A stretch of 38,030 nt of DNA from Chara braunii (taxonomy: Eukaryota > Streptophyta > Charophyceae > Charales > Characeae): positions 383,752 through 421,781 of the forward strand of contig BFEA01000313.1 in assembly GCA_003427395.1 (NCBI GenBank), in the 5' to 3' direction. The notes under the pieces were generated by a model. That model was not told the DNA's origin. It was given only the letters and a program-made list of their open reading frames with translations, and made no database searches. Shown here piece after piece: positions 22,300 through 32,838 of the stretch. Made by a program: the position numbers and the translations under genes. Position 1 is the stretch's first letter; each line of letters begins with the position of its first letter.

Positions 22300-23082
22300 G
22301 TCGTCTACGTAGGAGGGTGCAGCTGCCGTGGGATCCGGCCACCAAGAATATCAGAGGGCAGGGTCGAAATAAGCCTGCCGACAAGAAGTACGATAGGCAA
22401 TCCGGTAATGGACTGGGTGGGGGTAGAGTTGGTGGAAGATACGGTTTACCTAATAGTGGAGCTGGAATGGCGTGCGAGAGGGGAGTTCGGGGCTGTAGAC
22501 TTCAACCGCCCAGGGCGTGTACATGCGACGGGATCCTTACACCTATCGGAAGAGGGATGGCGGACCTTTGGGATTGCTTTGGCTTCCGGGGATGACCCCG
22601 TGCGAATGTTCGAAGGGGCATGGCAAATAACTTGGCGGGAGGGGCTTGAGTTTGCAGACCCAGAACGAGATGACGTAACGGCGGAGGTAAAAGTCGCCGC
22701 GGCGGGGGTTTTCGAGCTGCCCAGTGAGGTCGTACGGATGAGTCTACCACCCTTCCAGCTAAGACGAATGGGGGGCATAGAACGAGTGGAGCAGGCGGTG
22801 ACTGCCATAACTAGGCTAAATTTTGACGAAGCATTAATGTACCGAGAATACTATCGGGCCCTCCTAGAGATGGGGCCTTTCGGGGATGAACAGGGCCGCG
22901 AAGTGCTTTGCATTCTACGAGCGGCAATAGATACTAGGCCGGGAGTCTCATAAATAAATGATGAGGCCTTATGGGGAGTCATCCGACGGGAGGTAGGCCG
23001 GGGCGCGAGCTACATACATGACCTGCACCGATTGTACGAACAGCCAGAAGAGGCTACTGCTCCCGAAGGTATAGAAGGATAG
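22300..23082 (+). pseudogene. member B of the unknown family, in-frame stop
   Basis: The frame from ATG 22,408 runs to TAA at 22,951-22,953 (181 aa). Similarity to C continues upstream of that ATG without a start (VEISLPTRS aligns with WEVSLQSSS). It also continues after the TAA in the same frame to about 23,082 (WGVIRREVGRGASYIHDLHR aligns with WGIVYRNVAIGETFLEGVKK of A). Internal blocks are VYLIVELEW, GSLHLSEEGWRTF, SLPPFQLRRMGG and EMGPFGDEQGREVLCIL. The missing start and internal stop suggest a pseudogene. Stop readthrough is a less likely alternative. Confidence 0.6.
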
Positions 23083-23168
23083 TTGGAACTAGAAAAGAAA
23101 GTTGAAAAACATGAAGCGCGAGGGGGCAGTAGGTGGACGGTTTCTAAGAATTGGCTGTAACACTTTCT

Positions 23169-24015
23169 ATGTGGATCATGCAGGAAATCACCAAGGTAAC
23201 CATGACAGCAAGACGTGAGCATATGGAACTTCAGGCCCGTGTGCGAATGGCGCGCCAACCCCGGTACCCCGGACCGCCTTGGAATAACGGTGGACGCTGG
23301 GAAGTATCCCTCCAGTCGAGTTCAACTTATCGGGGGTTCGATATAGAATGGCGGGCTGTGACTTTGGGGAGGGACGCCGCCTTCATGTTGGTAGAATGTC
23401 GGTGGACAGGGATGAGACTCGACCGAGGACCCGGGGATGATCTGTTTTCCAATCTGGAAGTTACCGGGACCATGTATCTGCTCGAGATTGGCTCGCACTC
23501 GTTGGGGGTAGAGATAGCACAAGGTCACGAGCTGGCGCCGGTTTTTCAAAGGGTCGCCCGGACGTTGAACCGGATAGGACAATCAGTCAGGGGTAGAAGG
23601 AACATGGGCTTACTTACCTGGGTGGAAATGGGGGGATGGCATGAATTCAGAGCACCAACCACGCCGTTGAGGTGCCGGGTCCCCCGTTTTATGATAGATC
23701 TCATCTTCGGGAGCCTCGCAAGGGCGCAAGAGCTGGCAGACTCGGCAATAATGTGGGCATACCACTTTCCCTCTCTAACCATCGGGATGTTCTATGATGT
23801 CGCCGTGAGGCATGGGCCGTTTTGGGGAAACAGGGCCCACAAGTTACTGGAGGTCATCCATATCCTGATATTTCGTGCGCCCTAGCTAGACCAGACAGTG
23901 CACGAACATAATCCAAAGGGAAATCGAGATAGGAGAGAGCTATTTGGCAGGGGTGGCTGAGTTATTCGAGGAGCCGACCGAACCGGAAGAACCACGAGGG
24001 CGAGAGCGGGACTAG
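23169..24015 (+). pseudogene. member C of the unknown family, frame change near the 3' end
   Basis: The main frame ends with TAG at 23,883-23,885. Starts are possible at ATG 23,169 or at ATG 23,247, which lines up with member A. Family blocks are AFMLVECRW, GTMYLLEIG, RVPRFMIDLIFG and RHGPFWGNRAHKLLEVI. Shortly after the stop another frame carries EIEIGESYLAGVAELFEEP, matching the tail of A, followed by an acidic/basic end to about 24,015. A one- or two-base indel near 23,880 would explain this. It lies 3' of B in the same orientation, so A, B, C and D form a divergent cluster. Confidence 0.6.
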
Positions 24016-24019
24016 GATC

Positions 24020-24482
24020 CGCAGGCAGACCAATAGAGCAGATCCAGTATAGTTCCCTGCGTACGGAAATCCGCCGATGGGAATAAGAAAGGGGCCTCGG
24101 ACCCGGATGGCTAAAACCCATTAGGAAAACAAAGAAGGGGTTAGACTCCTAATTATTGACCACAACCCTGAAGGTCAAAAATAGGAAACACTGCTTGAAA
24201 AGACTTTCCCTAGCAGAATGCCTAACCCGGACTCCCTCGCATCGGCCCGACGGGACAAGGGCACTACAAACAGGCTTGTGATAAAGGAAGCCAAGTCACG
24301 CTCATAGCTCGGCTGAGCGGCAGGGCCAGTCGTGGCTCCTCCTTAAGGAAGGGCAATCAGGAAACAAGGATGGGAAAGGAGGCCATACAGATAAGCCAAC
24401 AGGGTTGGGAGCCTAGGAAACCTAAAATACCCCGCATTGCGTGTGTCCTGGGAATTCTTTGGCTTATGCAGAACTAGGCAAA
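24020..24482. other. stretch between the unknown family and gag
   Basis: No gene, PBS or LTR end was recognised here. A splice-acceptor-like TTGGCTTATGCAG lies just before the gag ATG (about 24,460-24,472). I looked for sequence resembling the LTR at 36,804-38,030 and for common plant PBS motifs and saw none. Confidence 0.4.
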
Positions 24483-25424
24483 ATGACAACGGAGGAGGAG
24501 ACAGATAATCATAAGAGTGAAGAAGAACCGGGCTTAGGAGGTAGTGCCGCACAAAGCGAAGGGGGGCAGAAGGACAGAGAATCGATAAATCCGGATGGTA
24601 CCAAAGGGAACCGGAAGGAGATCTCCACAGGGGAAAGCTCGAGGAAAGTTGGGGGAAGTAGGCAGGGGGCTCAGGGACCAAGGAAGGCAGGAATAAGGAT
24701 AGGACAAGCCCCGGGAACTCGGAAGGAGCCGTGTCTACCCGTAAGCCGGTCTTGGAAAGAAACCCGGGATGTGATGATGAGAAAGTATCTGGCAGCAGAA
24801 AAGATGGCAACGGAGGCCGATTTAGCGGCAATCTAGAGAAAGAACTTCGCAACGTACAATGACTTCCTACGGGAGTTTACCTTGGTAGCACTAAGAATCC
24901 CCGGGGTTACGGATCGAATAATGAGTAAGTATTTCCTCAGACAGTTCTTCGAGTTCGACAAGGACAAGATCCTGTCGGCTTACCAACAGACGAGCAAATT
25001 TGTAAACATCAGGGACGTTGATTTCAGTACGGTAACGGATCTGGCCGAAAAGACGGTAGTGACTGAGACATTGGCCTTGCTTAAAGAAGGGGAGATTATA
25101 GACTTGACGAGTAGGACGGGCGACAAGGTGAAAAAGGGGATTGAAAGCCTACACGAACGGGTGCACGGAGTCGACAACAAGATTGAAAGGATGGAGAGCG
25201 CGCTACTAGTTATGCATGCGCAAGTATCCCGTCCCCCCCTCCCGCCCTAGGAAGCAGTAGTTCCGCCAGGGGTGGCCAATCGTGGATTCGGACGGAGAGA
25301 TCCCGCTAACGAGCAATGCAAGTACTGTACCGCGATAGGACATTATGTGCGCGCGTGCCCAAAGCTCAACCATGATATTCTAAAAAGAAGGTGTACCAGG
25401 TCATTAAAGGGGGAGATATTTTGA
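24483..25424 (+). pseudogene. gag: Ty3/gypsy gag with CCHC zinc knuckle, interrupted by stops
   Basis: Gag forms the particle and binds element RNA. The frame starts at ATG 24,483 (MTTEEETDNH). It has a hydrophilic acidic N-terminal part, then a capsid-like helical part (about 24,880-25,230). A zinc knuckle CKYC-TAIG-H-YVRA-C follows (25,317-25,358), matching C-x2-C-x4-H-x4-C. Three in-frame stops break it: TAG 24,834, TAG 25,248 and TGA 25,422. Because the frame stays the same across all three, these are point mutations and not frame changes. The same frame runs on into the protease region, consistent with a gag-pol fusion. Confidence 0.8.
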
Positions 25425-26863
25425 CCACAAGGGGAACGGGTGAACTGGAACTCACCAGGAGGGATGTGGCGAGCCATTATCATGCTCAACGGGCTAGAAA
25501 TAACAGTCGTAGAAGCCGAGCCGGTGGGCGAGATCATCTGGGATCAACGCCAGGGGCGCGGGCCACAGGCCAACTTTATTTTGGAAAGCGACGGACGTGA
25601 TAGGGTGAACGCAACCACTCGACTGGGAACGGCCGGAAGAAGGATTAATCGTGACACCATTATAGAGGAGGTCGTTGGAAGCTCCGAACCCCAGGCAGAG
25701 CCTGAGGCCGAGGAACCAGAGAAAGTCTATGGGAAGCTTAGGGAAGAGGAGCCTGCGGACAAGGTTACCGCAGCTAAGAAGAAGTTTAGGTATCAAATCC
25801 CGATCTTAACCTTACCTGAGCTCGATGACACAATTAGTACGTTACTAGGAACCATGGTGTCGGTGTCTTTTCGGACCATGCTGCAGGCTAGCCCTAGGTT
25901 GCTCAAAGGGCTCAGACAACTGTTGACTCGGAGGCGAGTAGAAATAGGCGACAACCCCGAATTACCAGAAGGGGAGAGGGAGGAGGAAGCTCCGCAAGAA
26001 GTGGCTAATCTTCAGAGGGGTCACGGGGACTTGGAGGATCTCGAAAAGGCCTTTGCAGACATTCGTTTGAGCTTGCCCGACCGAGAGAGCAGCGAAGTCA
26101 TGAGATCGCCACCCGGGACGAAGCTTAGCTTTCATGCGCTGCCCATAGAGAAACTGAAGATTCAGATCGGAAGTCATCATACCAACGCATTAGTAGACGG
26201 GGGAGCAGAAATCACTCTCATAAGGAGAGATTCACAACGATCGCAGGATGTACGGTAAACGAGGAAGTAACAGGGAGCATCCGGGAAGCTGGCGGGGAAA
26301 TCCCGTTCGCTGGGTACGTCACAAAGTGTGCTGTGAAGGCAGGGGTCAGGGAATCGATCTGGTCGTTTCAGCGGATGACCGTAATGGACGAAATGGACCG
26401 TGACATAATCCTCGGGAGACCGTGGTGCGCGAACGTAGAGATGATAGGCATGCACTTGCACGATGGCTCATACATAGTAGACATAGAGGATCCTGTGACC
26501 GGCCGGGGAGAGCTCCTCCAACTCCTTGGAACGGGAAAAGACCCCCCGAAGGGGAAATTGGCAACATGGTTGCCGTCGTTCGAGGATAGCACGCGGAAAG
26601 GGGCTTTCGCACGGATGGAGGGTATGAGAGAAAAGGTAGAAATCATGATTGAGGAAGCGTTCAACAAGAAGAAGTGGATCAAGATGGGCCTGCCCCAGAA
26701 GAAGAGGAGGCAGGAGGACGAAGTCCTAGGTGTTATGGTAGTGGAAAAGGAGTCAGAGGTCGAACTTGGTGCTAGCCTGCCCAAACGAAAAGAAGTACGC
26801 AGAGACATGCCGAAAATCGCACTCAAGATCCCCGATCTATTGCAACTCATTAAGGCCCTCAGA
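25425..26863 (+). pseudogene. Ty3/gypsy pol, linker and aspartic protease region
   Basis: The frame of gag continues through a charged linker to ALVDGGAEITLIRRD, an aspartic protease active-site region with Asp at 26,196-26,198 in a D-G-G-A setting (most Ty3 elements have D-S/T-G-A). A frame change near 26,228 then shifts the rest, including FTTIAGC and DIILGRPWC, into another frame that runs to the hAT-like insertion at 26,864. Protease cleaves the polyprotein into its mature parts. The downstream part is lysine/arginine-rich (KKKWIKMGLPQKKRRQEDE). Confidence 0.75.
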
Positions 26864-28061
26864 CAGGGTTGTCGAGCCCCGGCCCCGGGGCCCCGGCGGG
26901 GTTCTGGGGTTCCGGGGGTGGGCACCCCCAACCCCGGCTCCAGACCCCCCCGCAAAAAAANNNNNNNNNNNNNNNNNNNNNNNNNNNNNNNNNNNNNNNN
27001 NNNNNNNNNNNNNNNNNNNNNNNNNNNNNNNNNNNNNNNNNNNNNNNNNNNNNNNNNNNNNNNNNNNNNNNNNNNNNNNNNNNNNNNNNNNNNNNNNNNN
27101 NNNNNNNNNNNNNNNNNNNNNNNNNNNNNNNNNNNNNNNNNNNNNNNNNNNNNNNNNNNNNNNNNNNNNNNNNNNNNNNNNNNNNNNNNNNNNNNNNNNN
27201 NNNNNNNNNNNNNNNNNNNNNNNNNNNNNNNNNNNNNNNNNNNNNNNNNNNNNNNNNNNNNNNNNNNNNNNNNNNNNNNNNNNNNNNNNNNNNNNNNNNN
27301 NNNNNNNNNNNNNNNNNNNNNNNNNNNNNNNNNNNNNNNNNNNNNNNNNNNNNNNNNNNNNNNNNNNNNNNNNNNNNNNNNNNNNNNNNNNNNNNNNNNN
27401 NNNNNNNNNNNNNNNNNNNNNNNNNNNNNNNNNNNNNNNNNNNNNNNNNNNNNNNNNNNNNNNNNNNNNNNNNNNNNNNNNNNNNNNNNNNNNNNNNNNN
27501 NNNNNNNNNNNNNNNNNNNNNNNNNNNNNNNNNNNNNNNNNNNNNNNNNNNNNNNNNNNNNNNNNNNNNNNNNNNNNNNNNNNNNNNNNNNNNNNNNNNN
27601 NNNNNNNNNNNNNNNNNNNNNNNNNNNNNNNNNNNNNNNNNNNNNNNNNNNNNNNNNNNNNNNNNNNNNNNNNNNNNNNNNNNNNNNNNNNNNNNNNNNN
27701 NNNNNNNNNNNNNNNNNNNNNNNNNNNNNNNNNNNNNNNNNNNNNNNNNNNNNNNNNNNNNNNNNNNNNNNNNNNNNNNNNNNNNNNNNNNNNNNNNNNN
27801 NNNNNNNNNNNNNNNNNNNNNNNNNNNNNNNNNNNNNNNNNNNNNNNNNNNNNNNNNNNNNNNNNNNNNNNNNNNNNNNNNNNNNNNNNNNNNNNNNNNN
27901 NNNNNNNNNNNNNNNNNNNNNNNNNNNNNNNNNNNGGCGGGGTTGGGGCAGGGCCGGGGTTGTTTTTGCGGGGGCGGGGGTCGGGTAGCCCCGCGGCGGG
28001 GTTCCGGGGTTGAAAACCCTACCCCGGCTTGGGCCCCAGGGATCCCCGCGTGACAACGCTG
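26864..28061. mobile_element. GC-rich hAT-like insertion inside pol, contains an assembly gap
   Basis: The left end is CAGGGTTGTC (26,864-26,873). The right end reverse-complements to CAGCGTTGTC (28,052-28,061). An exact 8-bp duplication CCCTCAGA flanks it (26,856-26,863 and 28,062-28,069). CAGGGTTGTC-type ends with 8-bp duplications are typical of plant hAT elements. The visible ends are extremely G/C-rich, with runs such as CCCCGGCCCCGGGGCCCCGG and GGGGGCGGGGG, and partly complementary to each other. Including the 975-base gap it is 1,198 bp. With one copy of the target duplication it adds 1,206 bp, a multiple of three, so the pol frame matches on both sides; this holds only if the gap length is real. 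No coding sequence is visible. Confidence 0.82.
26961..27935. other. assembly gap (975 N)
   Basis: A run of undetermined bases in the middle of the GC-rich insertion. The three long ORFs drawn through it are artefacts. Extreme GC content and possible folding probably caused the sequencing failure; the true length may differ. Confidence 0.95.
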
Positions 28062-28069
28062 CCCTCAGA

Positions 28070-29268
28070 TACCACAAGGTTGGGGTGGATTCGGCAACCT
28101 TGGCCAAGTTCGAAAGAGAGATGCAAAAGGGATATTGCCTAAATGAGAAATTAGTTAGTATTCAACCACGAGTCACAGAGGCGACGGGGGCAATTTCGGC
28201 TGTTCATTTTTTAGGAGAAAGATCCCGGAAGGAAGTGTTTGAAAGTACAAGCCGGTAGGGAAGAAACCAAAATCGGTCTCGATCCTGCTAGAGACATCAA
28301 AGGAAGAGGCTATGGAGAAGGAGGAAGAGGTCCTTCGAGCGATCCGAGAAAGAAGGGCGACGGAAGGACATCGGATACCAGATGAGGTAGCGGATACAAT
28401 GAAGATAGGGGTAGACGGGTTTTTAACGGAAGAAGAAAACCGCCTGATCAAAAGGACCTGCCAGGAATTTCATCTGGCGTTTGCCTTTAGTGATCACCAG
28501 AAGGGACGGCTGGATGCGAAGTTGATCCCTCCGGTCAGAATCCACATGGTAGAACATGAGTGTTGGAATGACAAGGGGCCATCCTATGAATTTGGGATAG
28601 CGGGAGAAGTAACAGACCTCCTCCGAGCGAAGATGGACTCCTTCGTTGTGGAGCCTACGACATCGCCATACGCAAATCGGTGGTTCGTCTTTCGGAAGCC
28701 TAACAAGACACTAAGGTGGATTCAGGATCTGCAGAAGTTAAAAGCGGTAACCATCCAGGATGCTGACTCGCTACCTCAGACTGACTTATTAGGAGAATCG
28801 CACGCCGGACGAAGCATTTACTCCCTGATAGATTTGTACTCAGGATACGACCAGCTTCCATTGGATGTTCGGGACAGGCCATACACCGCTATGCACACCC
28901 CCGTAGGCCAGCTACAGATGCAGGTGACACCTATGGGATTCACAAACGTGGTGGCTGAAGCGCAACGCAGGATGCTCGCCATGGCCGGGGACATGTTCCC
29001 AGAAAAATGTGAACCTTACATCGATGACAATCCGATCAAAGGCGCGCAGGAAAAGGACGAGACGGAAGTCCAGCCAGGGATCCGACGTTTTGTGTGGGAC
29101 CACCTGCAGGACATCAAGGACTTACTCCGCCGGTTCCTAGTGTACAACATTACGGTTAGTGGACCAAAGAGTATTCTAGCAGTAAAAGAGGTGACTATAC
29201 TAGGATTTCGTTGCGGTGCTTACGGCAGGAAGCCCGATCCGGCAAAGACCGACAAGATATCACAGTGA
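28070..29268 (+). pseudogene. Ty3/gypsy reverse transcriptase
   Basis: Reverse transcriptase copies element RNA to DNA. The first part (YHKVGVDSATLAKFE...) continues the frame that enters the hAT-like insertion. A frame change near 28,240 leads to YKPVGKKPKSV and the main domain. Motifs include SPYANRWFVFRKPNKTLRWIQD, LIDLYSGYDQLPL, TPMGFTN and the catalytic YIDD at 29,017-29,028, which is preserved. TILGFRCG and GRKPDP follow. The frame ends at TGA 29,266, where relatives carry Trp, so TGG to TGA is likely. The polymerase motifs are intact but the ORF is not. Confidence 0.88.
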
Positions 29269-30177
29269 CCGACGCCAGTGCGCACGACGACGGAAGTAAG
29301 AGCATTCCTAGGCGTGGTTGGCTTTTGGAGGATCTTTATTAAGAATTTTGCCAAGATCGCTGAGCCTATCCGGGCTATGATCAGGGAAGACAGAACCATG
29401 GATTGGACGGAGGAGCGAGAAGGAGTTGTCCAAAGAGCCAAGGACATATTGACATCTGAGACAGTCGCCCTGTCTGCGCCTTGTTTTAATGACGAAGTGG
29501 GACGACCTTTCATCCTAGAGACGGATGGAGGACCTCTGGCCGTAGGAGGTGTGTTGATCCAAAGGGATGAGGGAGGAAAAGAGAGGCCGATTAGGTTCGA
29601 AAGTAGAACCCTGAACTCCGCAGAACAGCGGTACTAGCAGTTCAAGAAGGAAGTCCTAGCCATCCTGCATTGCCTTAAGACCTTCCAGGCCTACCTATTT
29701 GGGAGGCGGTTCATCTTGAGGATCGATCCAACGAATGTCGCAGGGGCCCTAAAGAATTACACGCCTATAGATCCGACGGTAGGGAGATGGGTAGGATTCA
29801 TCTGGCAGTTCGATTACAAGATCGAACGGATTGTTGGAATCCGCAACAAGGCAGATGGGCTGAGTCGGGTTTGCATCACTCCCAAAGAGATGGAGGATGC
29901 AGAGCCCATAGACGCCTTCCTCGAATACGAAGGAGGAACTCTTGCGGTGGATAACGAAATGATGAGCGAGGGATGCACATCGGAAGAACTATTAATCCAG
30001 ACTTTGCAGAAGGGGGCACCTGCCGTAGTAGCTGAACTTAGGGAAGGTCCAGTTACCACTCGAGGACGCAGAGAAGAAAATGACTCATGGGGAGCGATAG
30101 TAGGACCGAAGGAGGAGCTGATAGCAATGGCAGTCGAAGGGGGCCGAAAAGCAGTGATGAGCTTAGTGGAATCTTAG
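29269..30177 (+). pseudogene. Ty3/gypsy connection and RNase H region
   Basis: In the same frame as reverse transcriptase after the TGA: RAFLGVVGFWRIFIKNFAKI (tether), then FILETDGGPLAVGGVLIQ (RNase H start with its Asp), FESRTLN, then TAG at 29,635, then FKKEVLAILHCLKTFQAYLFG and KADGLSRV, the usual RNase H end. A variable linker follows and ends at TAG 30,175. RNase H degrades the RNA template during reverse transcription. The two internal stops leave the frame unchanged. Confidence 0.85.
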
Positions 30178-31576
30178 GAAAGGAAAGAGTTGCAATGGGT
30201 GGTAAATCAGATGCAGGAAGGAAAGGATGGGGGCAAGGAAGGAGAGGAGTTTTTCTATGTCCAATCATACGAAGGGCTCTTTCGGGAGATCGGTTTGTTG
30301 TTGGTAGGAAACAAACAACCTACGGACGTCAGTATTAAGGCAAGAGAGGAAGCTGAAAGGTACGTCCTAAGGGGCGGGCATTTGTTCCGGAGGGAGGAAG
30401 GTGCTATGCCCAGAAGGGTTGTGTGCGGAAGGTCTAGGCAAGTAGACGTTATCCAGACAATGCACGACGGGTTAGCTGGAGGTCATCGGTCTTCCAAAGG
30501 AACACTTGCAAAGATAACGCCGCTCTATTATTGGTCAGGCATGGCAGGCATGGTCGCCATATACTGCCAGACTTGCCTTATTTGCCAAGAACAAAGCTCG
30601 GTACGAGTCTTCGAGCCGCTTAGACCAACGCGGGTGCTAGGGCCAGGACATCTGGTCCACCTCGACCTTGCGGTCATGTCTGTATCAACGGATGGGTACA
30701 GGTATATCCTGGATGTGCGAGACAACTTGAGTGGGTTCGTGGAGGCAATCGCCCTCAAGAAAAAGACAGGGAGGAGTGTGGCGGACTGGATAGAAGACTT
30801 CTACTTAAGGCACCCGTTCGTCAGGAGGTTTATAGCAGACAATGAGACGAAATTTGTGAACCAAGAAGTATTGGGGATGCTTAAGAGACTCTGCGTACTG
30901 ATCAAACTCATCGAGCCGTATCACCCTGAGGCCAATGCACCAGTGGAAAGGGGGCACCGAACCTTGAAGAATACGATTTCAAAGCTCGCAGCAGACCATC
31001 TGGGGAACTGGCCTAGGTATCTTAAGTAGGCTGTCTTTGCAGAGAATATGACTCCTAAAAGACAACAGGATGTATCCCGACAGAGCTTTGGTACAGAAGA
31101 AAGATCGACTTTCCGGTGGAAGCCTTAGTACCTATCTGGAATAGGTTAGATGATGATCCGCAAATGACCACTGAAGAGTTAATCGAGGCAAGATGTCAAC
31201 AGATCCTTAAGAATGAGGAGGTCGTGGAAGACATCGCCAGTCGGGTGCTGGACAGCAGAATGAGGGACAAAGCAAGGTGGGACCAGGTTAAGAATGTCAG
31301 AAAGGAGCCACTTCAGGTGGGGGAGATGGTATTGCTAAGGAGCTCGGCACTAGAAAGTACTTGGTCGGGACGGTTGGCAGGAGGTTCAAATTTCCCTACC
31401 GGGTCGCCAAGCGGGTGGGACTGAACACCTTCGAACTGAAAGATTTGGATGGAACTGGATTGAAAGGGCCCTTCCCGGGGCAACGACTGGTCTGGTTTCT
31501 AAGTCGGGACCCAGTAGAACAATGGCTTCAGGAGGCCGAAGATAAGGAAACAGAGGAGCCACAAGCTAAAGACTAA
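30178..31576 (+). pseudogene. Ty3/gypsy integrase with GPY/F-like end
   Basis: Integrase inserts the DNA copy into the host genome. The zinc-binding HHCC part is seen as MHDGLAGGHRSSKGT followed by YCQTCLICQ. The catalytic DDE core has Asp near 30,664 (HLDLAVMS), Asp near 30,838 (FIADNETKF) and Glu at 30,946 (HPEANAPVERGHRTL), all present. TAG at 31,027 interrupts the frame. Frame changes follow near 31,060-31,080 and near 31,375-31,395. The last part (YRVAKRVGLNTFELKDLDGT...GPFPGQRLV) looks like a GPY/F module. No chromodomain is seen after it. Coding ends at 31,574-31,576. Confidence 0.86.
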
Positions 31577-31947
31577 CCACAGCCTTGCCCACACTATGGT
31601 TTGTCTCTGACCATGTTCGTGGGACTGTCATTTTTTTTGGGACTGGTGCTTTGGCTTGGACTGACTAAGGTTGAAAGGTAGCATGACTTGGGGGTTTGCA
31701 ATATCCGGCTTGTGTGACAACGGGAAGGGGTGTTTGGGGCATTGTACCATAATTTTTGACGGGAAGAATATGGGGTCATCACAAACGACGCATTCGCATG
31801 TATAAAAAGGGCGTGATGCGAGGGATACTGCGTGCATTTTGGGAATGTCTACCGGCCTAAGGGGGGGGGGAAGCGTAAGTGTATGAGGAACATTGCGGGT
31901 GTTGTTTTGTTATACAGGGCTTAGGAGTAAAACGAGAAAAGACAACA
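31577..31947 (+). promoter_or_regulatory. interval after pol with TATA box, possible promoter of the extra ORF
   Basis: TATAAAAAGGGCG starts at 31,801, about 147 bases before the ATG of the next ORF. A run of at least 11 G (31,860-31,870) precedes a donor-like CGTAAGTG (31,874-31,881). An acceptor-like TTTTGTTATACAG ends at 31,917. This could be a short leader intron of 43 nt, but it is unproven. The G-run was considered as a polypurine tract, but no LTR-like TG start follows it. Confidence 0.4.
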
Positions 31948-32838
31948 ATGGAATTCGGCAACGAGAACGACAGCGGGGCAATCAACAGCCCTACCGGAGC
32001 GGAAGAAGCTGGACCAAGCCAAGGGAGGAGGACAGCGAAGAGAAAATTGTACATTGGGCCCATGGGCGGGTCAGTGGTTGGCAGGGGTGGAAGGAAATGT
32101 TTGTGTAGGAAACCCTCACCACTTCGCAAGGGAGAAGGTATAGAAATATCATCCGACAGTGAGGGCGAAAAGGGAAGGGCAAATGTGAAAGAAAGAGGCA
32201 ACACAGAAATGGGTGATAAGGCTCGGGTCTCTAACGAGGAAGGGGCCAACAGGGGCGAACCACGTGAGGCTTGGCATGGGGAAAGCGAGGGGGGACAAGG
32301 TATGCACGACGAACGTGAGGAGGACGAGGAGAAAAGGGAGAGCCCGCTTGAAGGACGAAGCGGTCACGGCAGTTGCAAGGGGTATGGGACGGGGACAGAG
32401 ATCCCTTTCACCTACGATCCAAAGAACCTTGCTGGTGAGTATAGCCTCATACAGACTGAAGACGAGGGGGACAAGGGGGAGGATGTGCGAGAAGTCATAG
32501 AAATCAGCAGCGGGGATGGCGGGGATGAGATCTCAAGGCCTAGGGAAGAGGGGCGGCCTCCGATGCACCAACCAGACGAGTTCGGGCCCATGCCCAGTCA
32601 TTGGTTTCAGCAATGGACCAATGTAATCAGGCACAAATGGATTATCAAGACTCGAAAACTCGCAAGGGCAGGGGTGGAAGCCACACCACTGGATTTTTTC
32701 AACGAGGCAGAGTTGCATAAAATTGTAAGGATGAAAAGGGAGATCGAGATATACGGCCTGGGGGTTAGGAAGCCTGCCAAGGAACGGGATGGACAAGGAA
32801 CTGGGCGAGACAAGGCGCAAGGCAGTAATATGAACTAG
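31948..32838 (+). CDS. extra retroelement ORF, 296 aa, acidic with SUMO-interaction-like motifs
   Basis: The frame is also open upstream of the first ATG at 31,948, which I take as the start. The N-terminal part is acidic, followed by a basic patch RRTAKRKLY that could act in nuclear targeting. Two motifs, IEISSDSEGE (from 32,140) and VIEISSGDGGDE (from about 32,494), are a short hydrophobic stretch followed by Ser and acids, the pattern of SUMO-interacting motifs. The middle is charged and probably disordered. The C-terminal part (FQQWTNVIRHKWIIKTRKLARAG..., ELHKIVRMKREIEIYGLG) looks helical and folded. After the TAG another frame holds LALKRIAAFWLQRYENDENV to about 32,970, suggesting a lost longer end. 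It lies between pol and the 3' LTR, where extra or captured genes of Ty3 elements usually sit. No known family was recognised. Confidence 0.5.
   Translation: MEFGNENDSGAINSPTGAEEAGPSQGRRTAKRKLYIGPMGGSVVGRGGRKCLCRKPSPLRKGEGIEISSDSEGEKGRANVKERGNTEMGDKARVSNEEGANRGEPREAWHGESEGGQGMHDEREEDEEKRESPLEGRSGHGSCKGYGTGTEIPFTYDPKNLAGEYSLIQTEDEGDKGEDVREVIEISSGDGGDEISRPREEGRPPMHQPDEFGPMPSHWFQQWTNVIRHKWIIKTRKLARAGVEATPLDFFNEAELHKIVRMKREIEIYGLGVRKPAKERDGQGTGRDKAQGSNMN

Noticed and set aside
26333-28107. ORFs of 394-579 aa crossing the gap
   Set aside because: They are made mostly of undetermined bases; only the parts outside the insertion belong to pol.
31860-31873. G-run after pol as polypurine tract and start of a 3' LTR
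   Set aside because: No TG start or LTR-like sequence follows, whereas 36,792-36,803 is followed directly by TGTGTCGGGAC.
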